The translations under genes were made by a program, and so were the position numbers. From Alistipes sp. (GTDB lineage: Bacteria; Bacteroidota; Bacteroidia; Bacteroidales; Rikenellaceae): a stretch of 10,383 bases of DNA. Position 1 is the stretch's first letter. Every line of letters begins with the position of its first letter. The DNA lies in assembly GCA_017384185.1 (NCBI GenBank), contig JAFNUH010000334.1, forward strand, positions 1 through 10,383, written 5' to 3'. This document shows positions 1-6,528 of this stretch, piece by piece. The notes beneath the pieces are model-generated. The model worked only from the letters and a program-made list of their open reading frames with translations. It was not told where the DNA came from and did no database searches.

Positions 1-1276
1 TAGGACACACGTCGCTCACATCCTCAATAGCTACGGGGCGCACTCGCTGGCGTGTAATCTGCATCAAGCCGAACTTCGTAAGGGGCAAGATGGTGTGCTT
101 AGCCTTGTCGGATGCCATAAGTTTCTGCATCTCCTCATACAAAAGCTGGCGATTTTGAGCCTTATGCAGGTCGATAAAGTCGATGATGACGATACCTCCC
201 AAATCACGCAAGCGCAGCTGGCGTGCAATCTCCTTTGCGGCGGCGAGATTAACGGTCATAGCCGTCTCCTCCTGATTCACCTCGGCCTTGGTACGGTTAC
301 CAGAGTTAACGTCGATGACGTTCATTGCCTCGGTGTGCTCGATGATAAGATATGCGCCTCGCTTGAGCGAAACATACTTAGCAAAGAGCGATTTAATCTG
401 TTTCGATATATCGAAGTTGTCGAAGATGGGAACCGTACCCTTGTACAGCTTGACAATCTTCTCCAACTGGGGGTCGATGATTTTGATATAGTTTTTAATC
501 TCACGATACATCGCCTCATCGTCGACCGTAATTTGCGAAAAAGTCGAGTTCAGCGAGTCACGGATTATGGTGTTGGCTCTACTCATCTCGCTCATCAATA
601 GAGCGGGAGCCTGATTCTTGCGTATGTTACCCACAGCTTTATCCCAGCGCTCGATAAGTGAGCATATATCCTGCTCGATATCGGCATCCTGTGCTTCGGC
701 AGCTGCGGTGCGTATTATAACTCCAAAATTTTTGGGAAGGACGCCTGCCGCAATTCGGCGCAGACGCTTTTTTGTCTCATTTGAACGTATCTTCTGCGAT
801 ATAGATATCTTATTGCTGAAGGGTACCAGCACCACATTACGACCCGCAAGCGATATATCTGCCGTAAGGCGTGGTCCTTTTGTCGAGATGGCCTCCTTTG
901 CCACCTGCACCATAACGGTCTGTCCAACCTGAAGGTATGATGCCAGCTTACCATCTTTTTCGATGGCTGGCTCAAGCTTCATTGTGTCAACATTGACACC
1001 TCGGCGACCCGGTTGACGGCTGTCAACCACCTTCTGCAACGACTGAAACTGAGTTCCCAAATCGAGATAGTGGATGAAGGCGTCCTTCTCGTGACCGATA
1101 TTCACGAAGGCTGCATTCAATCCTGGCATAATTTTACGCACCTTACCCAGATAGATGTCACCAACGGAGAAACCCGTTTGACACTGCTCCTTATTCAGCT
1201 CAACCAAAACCTTATCCTCACACAAGGCAATGGTAATCTCGCTTGGGGTAACGTTGATTACTAACTCTCGATTCAT
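1..1276 (-). CDS. rng: Ribonuclease G (RNase E/G family), C-terminus cut by window edge
   Basis: Endoribonuclease of the RNase E/G family, which cuts single-stranded RNA in rRNA maturation and mRNA decay in the cytoplasm. The frame is open from the ATG at 1276 to the left edge, giving 425 residues of a family usually about 490-520 long. Residues about 36-130 form an S1 RNA-binding domain (GDIYLGKV, MPGLNAAFVNIG), with a basic loop near residues 80-110 that looks longer than in E. coli RNase G. The DNase I-like catalytic part carries both metal-binding acidic motifs: IDVNSG (Asp322) and VIIDFIDL (Asp366). The last visible residues, VCP (423-425), are the start of the expected CPxC zinc-link that joins subunits, so the missing part is that motif and the small C-terminal domain. 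No E. coli RNase E-type degradosome scaffold can be judged from here. It lies 102 bases downstream of the small basic gene, with a strong hairpin between. Family assignment is sure; G versus E is named by length and lineage habit. Confidence 0.95.
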   Translation of the reverse strand, partial: MNRELVINVTPSEITIALCEDKVLVELNKEQCQTGFSVGDIYLGKVRKIMPGLNAAFVNIGHEKDAFIHYLDLGTQFQSLQKVVDSRQPGRRGVNVDTMKLEPAIEKDGKLASYLQVGQTVMVQVAKEAISTKGPRLTADISLAGRNVVLVPFSNKISISQKIRSNETKKRLRRIAAGVLPKNFGVIIRTAAAEAQDADIEQDICSLIERWDKAVGNIRKNQAPALLMSEMSRANTIIRDSLNSTFSQITVDDEAMYREIKNYIKIIDPQLEKIVKLYKGTVPIFDNFDISKQIKSLFAKYVSLKRGAYLIIEHTEAMNVIDVNSGNRTKAEVNQEETAMTVNLAAAKEIARQLRLRDLGGIVIIDFIDLHKAQNRQLLYEEMQKLMASDKAKHTILPLTKFGLMQITRQRVRPVAIEDVSDVCP

Positions 1277-1295
1277 TGTAAATGTTTATTAAAAA

Positions 1296-1349
1296 TAGGT
1301 AAAGCTAAAGGGCGTTAATGCAAATACCCTTTAGCTTTTATCATACCTA
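1296..1349 (-). terminator. Perfect 12-bp hairpin between the small basic gene and rng
   Basis: Arms AAAGCTAAAGGG (1301-1312) and CCCTTTAGCTTT (1327-1338) pair perfectly around a 14-base loop. Outer arms TAGGTA (1296-1301) and TACCTA (1344-1349) could extend the stem across a one-sided bulge. On the minus strand the stem is followed by ACCTATTTTTAAT, a short T-run that starts a few bases late, so it may be a weak or partial terminator for the HU and small-protein transcript. It sits inside the 5' leader of rng if rng is read from upstream. No good TTTG/TAnnTTTG promoter was found for rng in this gap, which favours partial read-through. The hairpin is seen directly; its role is inferred. Confidence 0.6.
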
Positions 1350-1378
1350 CTTGCTAACGCAATCCTTCGTTAAGAAGA

Positions 1379-1468
1379 TTACTTCTTCTTATGACGATTC
1401 TTACGAAGACGCTTCTTACGCTTGTGCGTAGCCATCTTATGACGCTTGTGCTTCTTTCCGTTTGGCAT
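1379..1468 (-). CDS. 29-residue, extremely basic small protein
   Basis: Short frame of 30 codons with ATG at 1468 and TAA at 1379-1381. The peptide begins MPNGKKHKRHKMATHKRKKR and ends with three lysines; 20 of 29 residues are Lys, Arg or His. I recognise this as a short protein commonly kept at this place in Bacteroidota genomes, usually annotated as hypothetical. Its charge and size resemble small ribosomal proteins such as Thx (bTHX), so binding to rRNA or another nucleic acid is a reasonable inference, not a demonstrated role. It lies 35 bases downstream of HU, in the same direction and with no terminator between, so it is probably co-transcribed from the HU promoter. It precedes rng. It is below the length cut-off of most gene finders. 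Confidence 0.8.
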   Translation of the reverse strand: MPNGKKHKRHKMATHKRKKRLRKNRHKKK

Positions 1469-1503
1469 AGTTGTAAATATTTAATGGTTAACTGTTTTTT
1501 CAA

Positions 1504-1776
1504 TTATTTCACCTTTGATACAAAGCTCTTAGCGGGCTTGAATGCGGGGATATTGTGCTCGGGAATAGTAATGGTTGTATTCTTAGAGATATTACGAGCA
1601 ACCTTTGTAGCACGCTTCTTGATGATGAAGCTACCAAAACCACGAAGATAAACATTCTCGTTCTCGATCAAAGAGTTGCGAACATTATCCATAAAAGCCT
1701 CTACGATAGTCTGCACCAAAACCTTCTCGGCACCAGTACTCTTGGCAATTTCGTTTACGATATCAGCCTTAGTCAT
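1504..1776 (-). CDS. hup: DNA-binding protein HU (HU/IHF family)
   Basis: Small histone-like protein that bends and compacts DNA in the nucleoid as a dimer. The 90-residue length is typical of the family. The N-terminal helical part (MTKADIVNEIAKSTG) is followed by the conserved RGFGSF turn (residues 45-50). Next come the beta-arm and the closing IPxxxxPAFKPAK stretch (71-83), which includes the arm proline Pro72 and the C-terminal strand. The usual GRNPxTG signature is replaced by ARNISKN (60-66), a variation seen in this lineage. The gene has its own clear promoter and a short AT-rich leader. The next gene downstream, 35 bases on, encodes the 29-residue basic protein. Which of the several HU paralogues of the genome this is cannot be told. 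Confidence 0.95.
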   Translation of the reverse strand: MTKADIVNEIAKSTGAEKVLVQTIVEAFMDNVRNSLIENENVYLRGFGSFIIKKRATKVARNISKNTTITIPEHNIPAFKPAKSFVSKVK

Positions 1777-1822
1777 AGTAAAAATTTATTTAGAATTTAA
1801 CATCTTTATTACTTTGGGTCTG

Positions 1823-1853
1823 CAAATGTACTACAATTTTGATGATTAACAAA
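1823..1853 (-). promoter_or_regulatory. Bacteroidota-type promoter for hup
   Basis: On the minus strand, TTTG (1850-1853, -33 element) is followed by exactly 19 bases and then TACATTTG (1823-1830), a full match to the Bacteroidota -7 consensus TAnnTTTG. The predicted transcription start is near 1815, giving a leader of roughly 40 bases before the HU start codon at 1776. The region around it is AT-rich and free of coding frames. Confidence 0.85.
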
Positions 1854-1965
1854 TTAAAAGTGAGTTTTTTTTATCAAATAACGCACATTAATTCACATCG
1901 ACCAAAAACCTCGAAAAATCGCACCATTTTTGCCATCTGCAGAGTTATTTTCGACCTATTTGGCG

Positions 1966-1999
1966 ATAAGTTAGCACCCTTAATGAGCAGCCAACTTAT
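1966..1999 (-). repeat. Inverted repeat downstream of the SRPBCC-like gene
   Basis: ATAAGTTAGC (1966-1975) and GCCAACTTAT (1990-1999) form a 10-bp stem, one pair being G-U on the minus strand, around a 14-base loop. It starts 10 bases after the stop codon of the SRPBCC-like gene. No T-tract follows, so it is not a standard terminator. It could stabilise the 3' end of the dsbD transcript. The rest of the 1777-2008 gap holds the hup promoter and nothing else I can recognise. Confidence 0.35.
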
Positions 2000-2008
2000 A
2001 CCCAGATA

Positions 2009-2431
2009 TTAAAACGGCATCTGATTGAAAGCCATAGCCAAACCCTCAACTGCCTTATCCAAACCACCCTGTATTTTGCTGCCAATCATCATACGCATCA
2101 TCATATTCAGCTCGGCGTGCAACACCATACGTATGCGGGTATCCATATCCGACACCTCGTGCAGCTGCAACCAGAACGAGAAATCGACAGGAACGCCATT
2201 TTCATCATCCGCTGTAATCTTCACGTGCTTGTTATCAACACGCTCAACGATGCGCAGTGCAACTTTGAAACCCTTAACCTTGAATGAGCAGGTGTCCTCA
2301 GTCGCCGTCCACTCCTCCACCTTATCCTGCAAGGCGGGTGTGAGCATATCAAAACGGCTTATGAACGGGAAGATACGTGAGGCAGGCTTCAGAATCTGCT
2401 GCTGTTTTGACTCATATTTCTCCAATCCCAT
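2009..2431 (-). CDS. SRPBCC/START-like small protein, function unknown
   Basis: A 140-residue soluble protein with no signal peptide. The pattern of alternating strands and a long C-terminal helix (about 118-137, QGGLDKAVEGLAMAFNQ) fits the SRPBCC/START-like fold, which makes a deep pocket for a hydrophobic ligand. The strand stretches FKVKGFKVALRIVERVDNKHVKI (49-71, read as two strands) and FSFWLQLHEV (84-93) support this. A methionine-rich run, NMMMRMMIG (109-117), precedes the helix. The start codon at 2431 lies only 18 bases after the dsbD stop codon, so the two genes are very probably one transcription unit. Whether the protein works with DsbD or merely shares its transcript is unknown. 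The fold assignment rests on the overall pattern, not on catalytic residues; the ligand cannot be predicted. Confidence 0.75.
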   Translation of the reverse strand: MGLEKYESKQQQILKPASRIFPFISRFDMLTPALQDKVEEWTATEDTCSFKVKGFKVALRIVERVDNKHVKITADDENGVPVDFSFWLQLHEVSDMDTRIRMVLHAELNMMMRMMIGSKIQGGLDKAVEGLAMAFNQMPF

Positions 2432-2449
2432 AATGGTAAATTTTAAGTT

Positions 2450-4417
2450 TTACTTTCCTGCCTTGTAGGCATCAATACCACTCTGCAAGAAATCAATAAA
2501 TCCCTGCACGTCGAGGTCATAGCCACGAGGAGCAACCATCGGCGTACCAGCATTGCCCTGCAATACGTAGTAGGGCTGAGCGTTTACGCCATAAGTTGTA
2601 AGGGCATAGTGTGAGTTAATTTTACCCAATGTCTTAAGCACCTTGCCGCTCTCGGTTGTAACCCAATCAGCCTCGTCAACCTTGAGTTTATCGTCGGCAT
2701 AGAGAGCTACAATAACATACTCATTACGAAGGATATCCAGCACACGGGCATCAGACCATACACGAGCCTCCATCTCACGGCAATTAACACAGCCGTGACC
2801 TGTGAAGTCGATAAACAAAGGCTTGTCCACCTTCTTTGCGTATGCCTCAGCCTCATCCAAATCGAAGAAGCCCTCCAAACCGTGCGGCAACTCCAATACA
2901 TCGCCATACTTAACACCACTCTGAGGAGTAGCCTCAGAAGTTGTAGCAGATGCCGTACCAGCCGTCATCACAAAGTCCTGAGTCTGCACGGGAGGCAGAT
3001 AGCCAGAGAGTGCCTTCAACGGAGCGCCCCACATACCAGGAATCATATATACGACAAACGAGAATGTAATAATCGCCATCACCAAACGTGTTACCGACAG
3101 GTAAGGCATATCGCTATCGTGCTTGAACTTGAGCTTGCCCAACAGATACAATCCCATAAGCGAGAAGATAGCAATCCAGAGTGCGAGATATACCTCACGG
3201 TCGAGGATACCCCAGTGATATGTCTGGTCAGCTACGCTGAGGAACTTAAGACCCAATGCCAACTCAACAAAACCGAGAACAACCTTTACAGAGTTCAACC
3301 AGCCACCACTCTTAGGCAACTGCTTCAACCACGAGGGGAAGAGAGCAAAGAGTGTAAACGGCAAGGCAAAGACAACCGAGAATGCCAACATTGTAATGAT
3401 GGGTGTCCACACCTCACCCGATGTTGACTGGATAAGTGCCGAGCCGATGATAGGACCCGTACAAGAGAACGACACAAGCACCAACGTTAATGCCATAAAG
3501 AAGATACCTACAAGACCACCCTTGTCAGCCTTTGCATCGCTATTATTCACCAACTTCTCGGGCAAAACAATCTCAAAAGCACCGAAGAACGATGCGGCGA
3601 AGACCATAAACACCACGAAGAAGAGGATATTGGGCAACCAGTGTGTTGACAACCAGTTGAAGATATCAGCCGTTACGGCATCGCCTCCAATAAGCCAAGT
3701 AAGGAAGATGATGATTCCGATAGGCACGGTGTACAATACCACGATAAACAGACCATACATCAAAGCACGGAAACGACCCTTTGCCACGCTACCCGAGCCC
3801 TTCAAGAAGAACGATACGGTCATAGGAATCATCGGGAATACGCAAGGTGTAAGCAGTGCGATAAGTGCCCATCCCATAGCGCTAAGGATAAAGCTCCAGA
3901 TAGAGCCACCCTTGCTGGCTGTGTCAGCAGCATCGACCGAAGCCTCAGCCTTCTCTGCGGGATTTCCCAACTTAATCGAAAACTCATTCTCGCCATTAGT
4001 ACACTGGTCGCTGCAAGCCATCCACTCTACCAAAACGTTGACAACAGCGCCATTAGGAGCCTTGACTACCTGCGAGAAGAGAACCTCGCCATCGTAGTGA
4101 CCAATCTCCATCTCGAAAATCTCGTTCATCTCACGAGTTGACTCACGGTTAGGCTTCACGCCATCCACAAGTTCATAACCCTCGATAGGGTCAAATGTAA
4201 ACGATGTAGCGATAGGACCGCCCTCGTAAGGACCCATATCGTAAAGGTGCCAACCCTCATCAACGGTAGCCTTGAAGTCGATACGATACTCGCCATCTGC
4301 AAGTTGCTCAACCGATGTGCTCCACGCAACAGGCTCAAGCAACTGAGGCTGTGCCACAGCCGACAAAGATGTCAGCGCAACAACCATCGTTAAAATAATG
4401 CTCTTTACAAAATTCAT
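2450..4417 (-). CDS. dsbD: Thiol:disulfide interchange protein DsbD
   Basis: Inner-membrane reductase that carries electrons from cytoplasmic thioredoxin to periplasmic proteins. The 655-residue protein shows all three DsbD modules. A signal peptide (1-22, ending SLSAVAQ) leads into a periplasmic N-terminal domain with the cysteine pair in ACSDQC (Cys135, Cys139). The central membrane domain has about eight hydrophobic segments between 172 and 465, with its redox cysteines in LLTPCVFP (Cys192) and SFSCTGP (Cys319). The C-terminal thioredoxin-like domain (about 505-655) has the active site HGCVNC (Cys543, Cys546) after FIDFTG. All six expected cysteines are present, so the relay looks intact. 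It heads a unit with the SRPBCC-like gene 18 bases downstream and has its own promoter overlapping the upstream terminator. Length is near that of E. coli DsbD plus a somewhat longer linker around 480-505. Confidence 0.95.
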   Translation of the reverse strand: MNFVKSIILTMVVALTSLSAVAQPQLLEPVAWSTSVEQLADGEYRIDFKATVDEGWHLYDMGPYEGGPIATSFTFDPIEGYELVDGVKPNRESTREMNEIFEMEIGHYDGEVLFSQVVKAPNGAVVNVLVEWMACSDQCTNGENEFSIKLGNPAEKAEASVDAADTASKGGSIWSFILSAMGWALIALLTPCVFPMIPMTVSFFLKGSGSVAKGRFRALMYGLFIVVLYTVPIGIIIFLTWLIGGDAVTADIFNWLSTHWLPNILFFVVFMVFAASFFGAFEIVLPEKLVNNSDAKADKGGLVGIFFMALTLVLVSFSCTGPIIGSALIQSTSGEVWTPIITMLAFSVVFALPFTLFALFPSWLKQLPKSGGWLNSVKVVLGFVELALGLKFLSVADQTYHWGILDREVYLALWIAIFSLMGLYLLGKLKFKHDSDMPYLSVTRLVMAIITFSFVVYMIPGMWGAPLKALSGYLPPVQTQDFVMTAGTASATTSEATPQSGVKYGDVLELPHGLEGFFDLDEAEAYAKKVDKPLFIDFTGHGCVNCREMEARVWSDARVLDILRNEYVIVALYADDKLKVDEADWVTTESGKVLKTLGKINSHYALTTYGVNAQPYYVLQGNAGTPMVAPRGYDLDVQGFIDFLQSGIDAYKAGK

Positions 4418-4453
4418 TGCTTTTCTATTTTATTTTTCAATTTACAATCTACT

Positions 4454-4468
4454 TATCGCTATGCGATA
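4454..4468 (-). promoter_or_regulatory. Short palindrome in the dsbD leader
   Basis: TATCGC, TAT, GCGATA form a 6-bp inverted repeat with a 3-base loop inside the predicted dsbD leader, about 10-25 bases after the expected transcription start and 37 bases before the start codon. It could be a leader hairpin or a small operator. The repeat is seen directly; a regulatory role is only a guess. Confidence 0.35.
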
Positions 4469-4479
4469 TGCGCAAGGTG

Positions 4480-4511
4480 CAAAAGTAGAAAAAAAAACAG
4501 ATTCCTGCAAA
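4480..4511 (-). promoter_or_regulatory. Bacteroidota-type promoter for dsbD, overlapping a terminator
   Basis: On the minus strand TTTG (4508-4511) is followed by a 20-base spacer and TACTTTTG (4480-4487), a match to TAnnTTTG. The expected start is near 4473, leaving a leader of about 55 bases before the dsbD ATG at 4417. The -33 element lies in the loop of the tsaE terminator, and the spacer includes the terminator's right arm and T-tract. Confidence 0.8.
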
Positions 4512-4525
4512 TAAGAATCTGTTTT
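4489..4525 (-). terminator. Intrinsic terminator of the Nudix-porX-tsaE operon
   Basis: Arms AAAACAGATTC (4494-4504) and GAATCTGTTTT (4515-4525) pair perfectly over 11 bases with a 10-base loop. On the minus strand the stem runs straight into nine T residues (complement of the A-run 4489-4497). It lies 14 bases after the tsaE stop codon and in the right direction, so it should end that operon. Confidence 0.9.
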
Positions 4526-4539
4526 ATAGCACATTTTGA

Positions 4540-4953
4540 CTACTCTATTTCAAAAATTCGCTCCTCGCCATCGCCCGCCGTAATGCGCACTACCATAGCA
4601 TCGTCGGGGATAAGCGGCTCAATCTTCTCGGGCCACTCCACCAGGCACAAATCGCCCGAATAGAAATACTCCTCATATCCCAAGTCGAAGACCTCCTCAA
4701 TACGGTCGATACGATAGAAATCGAAGTGGTAGATGCTGCACTCCGTTCCCTCATACTGATTGACCAGAGCAAACGTTGGGCTTGTAACGGTATCTTCAGC
4801 ACCCAAGCGAGCTGCAATACGACTAACGAGCGTAGTCTTACCTGCACCCATACCGCCACGCAGAAGCACAACCGTGCGACCATCCAAAGAGTCGATAACC
4901 TCGTCGGCTACACGCTCCAAATCAGACAATGAATCTATCTCTATTCTTCTCAT
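4540..4953 (-). CDS. tsaE: tRNA t6A biosynthesis ATPase TsaE
   Basis: ATPase partner of TsaB and TsaD in making N6-threonylcarbamoyladenosine at position 37 of ANN-decoding tRNAs. The 137-residue protein is of typical length and carries the family's motifs in order: Walker A GGMGAGKT (33-40, Lys39), SPTFALVNQY (58-67), the HFDFYR motif (76-81) and LVEWPEKI (104-111). No domain is missing. The ATG at 4953 follows the porX stop codon with only two bases between, so translation is probably coupled. It is the last gene of the operon and is followed by a strong terminator. The substrate chemistry lies with TsaD; TsaE resets the complex by ATP hydrolysis. Confidence 0.95.
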   Translation of the reverse strand: MRRIEIDSLSDLERVADEVIDSLDGRTVVLLRGGMGAGKTTLVSRIAARLGAEDTVTSPTFALVNQYEGTECSIYHFDFYRIDRIEEVFDLGYEEYFYSGDLCLVEWPEKIEPLIPDDAMVVRITAGDGEERIFEIE

Positions 4954-4955
4954 AA

Positions 4956-6515
4956 TTAACTATTTTTGGGTTTAAGTACAATGTACGGCACAATCATCTC
5001 CTCCATCGATATACCACCGTGCTGGAAGGTGTTGCGATAGTGTCGTATAAATTTATTTGCATCGTTGTTATACACTAAGAAGTCGGAGTTATATGCAAAG
5101 ATATAACTTGACGAGAGGTTTATTCTCGGCAACTGAATATCCTCAGGACGTGTCACCTCATAGACCTCACGGGGATTGTATTGCATATTACGACCCGTCT
5201 TATAACGAAGATTTGGCGAGGTCTCCCTATCGCCCGTAACCTTCACGGGGTTATCAACACGTATTGTTCCGTGGTCAGAGGTAATAATAACCGTGTGTCC
5301 CTGCTCCGACAACAACTTCAGCAAGACGAACAAATCCGAATGTTCAAACCACGAGCAGGTAAGCGAGCGGAACGACGCTTCATCCTCGGTAAGCTCACGT
5401 ATAATATCGGTCTCAGTACGTGCGTGCGAGAGAATGTCGAGGAAGTTATATACGATAACCGAGAAGTCGGCATCATATACTCGGCGGATATTATCAATGA
5501 GCTTACGTCCCGCCTCTGGGCGCACCAGCTTATCGAAGGTCCACTTATAATCCTTGCCGGCCATCTTCATCTGGCGGCTCAGGAACTCATCCTCATATTG
5601 ATTCTTACCACCCTCCTCGTTATCGTTGAGCCACTTATCGGGCATCATACGGTCGATAGCCAAAGGCATCAAGCCGGCAAAAATTGCATTGCGAGCATAC
5701 TGCGTAGCCGTAGGCAGGATGGCGCAGTAGAAGTCATCGACATCAACATCATAGTAACCTCGAAGCAGAGGATTGATAGCTCGCCACTGGTCATAGCGGA
5801 AGTTATCAATCAACAACAAGGTCGTCTTGCTATTGGTATCTACAACGGGAAAAATCTTCTTACGCATAAGCGTGTGCGACATTACGGGAATCTCCGCCTC
5901 ATCGACACGTTTATTTATCCAGTTATAGTAATTGCGACGCACAAACTTACAGAACTCCTGATTTGCTTCGCTCTTCTGATATGCCAATATCTCCTTAATA
6001 CTCTGGTCTGTGGAGGTCGAGAGTTCTATCTCCCAGCCCGTAATCTTTCTATAAAGCGTACACCACGCCTCGAACGAATCTGCACCCTGACACATAGCCG
6101 ATATACGACCAAACTCAGCACGATAGTCTGCCGTAGTCTGCTCGGTCACAAGCTGTTGAGAGTGGACATTCTTCTTAATCGAAAGCAGTACCTGATTGGG
6201 ATTTACGGGTTTGATGATATAGTCGGCAATCTTCGAGCCGATAGCCTTATCCATAATATTCTCCTCCTCGCTCTTCGTCACCATAATAATAGGTGTAGTG
6301 GGACGCACATCCTTAATCAAAGGAAGAGTCTCAAGACCCGTCATACCAGGCATCATCTCATCGAGGATAATCAAGTCGTAAGCCATCGAGCGCACCATAT
6401 CAATAGCATCGTAACCATTGTTGCAGGTATCCACGTCGTAACCCTTACCTTTTAGGAACAAGACGTGAGGCTTCAACAACTCAATTTCATCGTCAACCCA
6501 TAATATTTTTACCAT
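4956..6515 (-). CDS. porX: PorX-like response regulator with PglZ phosphodiesterase domain
   Basis: Two-domain signalling protein of 519 residues. The N-terminal receiver domain (1-120) has the acidic pair Asp8/Asp9, the phospho-acceptor Asp52 in ILDEMMPG, Thr80 and Lys102, so it should be phosphorylated by a histidine kinase. A helical linker follows. The C-terminal PglZ domain (about 230-519) belongs to the alkaline phosphatase superfamily. Candidate zinc ligands and nucleophile by analogy are Asp237 (LLIDNFR), Thr269/Thr271 (LPTATQ), Asp360 and His364 (FLDILSH), Asp414-His415 (TSDHG) and His499 (FQHGG). In Porphyromonas gingivalis and Flavobacterium, PorX with the kinase PorY controls type IX secretion, and the PglZ domain hydrolyses oligonucleotides. 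No kinase gene is in this window, and in gut Bacteroidales the protein may control something else. I use the ATG at 6515, which gives the normal receiver start MVKILWVDDE; the open frame extends to a TTG at 6548, but that would overlap the Nudix gene. tsaE follows two bases after the stop. Confidence 0.92.
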   Translation of the reverse strand: MVKILWVDDEIELLKPHVLFLKGKGYDVDTCNNGYDAIDMVRSMAYDLIILDEMMPGMTGLETLPLIKDVRPTTPIIMVTKSEEENIMDKAIGSKIADYIIKPVNPNQVLLSIKKNVHSQQLVTEQTTADYRAEFGRISAMCQGADSFEAWCTLYRKITGWEIELSTSTDQSIKEILAYQKSEANQEFCKFVRRNYYNWINKRVDEAEIPVMSHTLMRKKIFPVVDTNSKTTLLLIDNFRYDQWRAINPLLRGYYDVDVDDFYCAILPTATQYARNAIFAGLMPLAIDRMMPDKWLNDNEEGGKNQYEDEFLSRQMKMAGKDYKWTFDKLVRPEAGRKLIDNIRRVYDADFSVIVYNFLDILSHARTETDIIRELTEDEASFRSLTCSWFEHSDLFVLLKLLSEQGHTVIITSDHGTIRVDNPVKVTGDRETSPNLRYKTGRNMQYNPREVYEVTRPEDIQLPRINLSSSYIFAYNSDFLVYNNDANKFIRHYRNTFQHGGISMEEMIVPYIVLKPKNS

Positions 6516-6528
6516 AATCTTACTGCTT

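Noticed and set aside
95..601. Plus-strand frames over the left edge, which could be mistaken for the only genes there
   Set aside because: The minus strand is open from 1276 to position 1 and encodes RNase G with its catalytic motifs, so these plus-strand frames are shadows.
3396..4097. Plus-strand open frame of 233 codons opposite dsbD
   Set aside because: dsbD on the minus strand has all six expected cysteines and a full membrane domain; the opposite frame is a shadow without motifs.
5181..6455. Plus-strand open frame of 424 codons opposite porX
   Set aside because: It is antisense to a gene with intact receiver and PglZ motifs. Its own translation shows no recognisable domain and reads like a mirror of porX codons.
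4956..6515. PglZ domain as a sign of a BREX defence system
   Set aside because: Here the PglZ domain is fused to a receiver domain in the PorX arrangement, and no BREX genes (brxC, pglX, brxL) are near.
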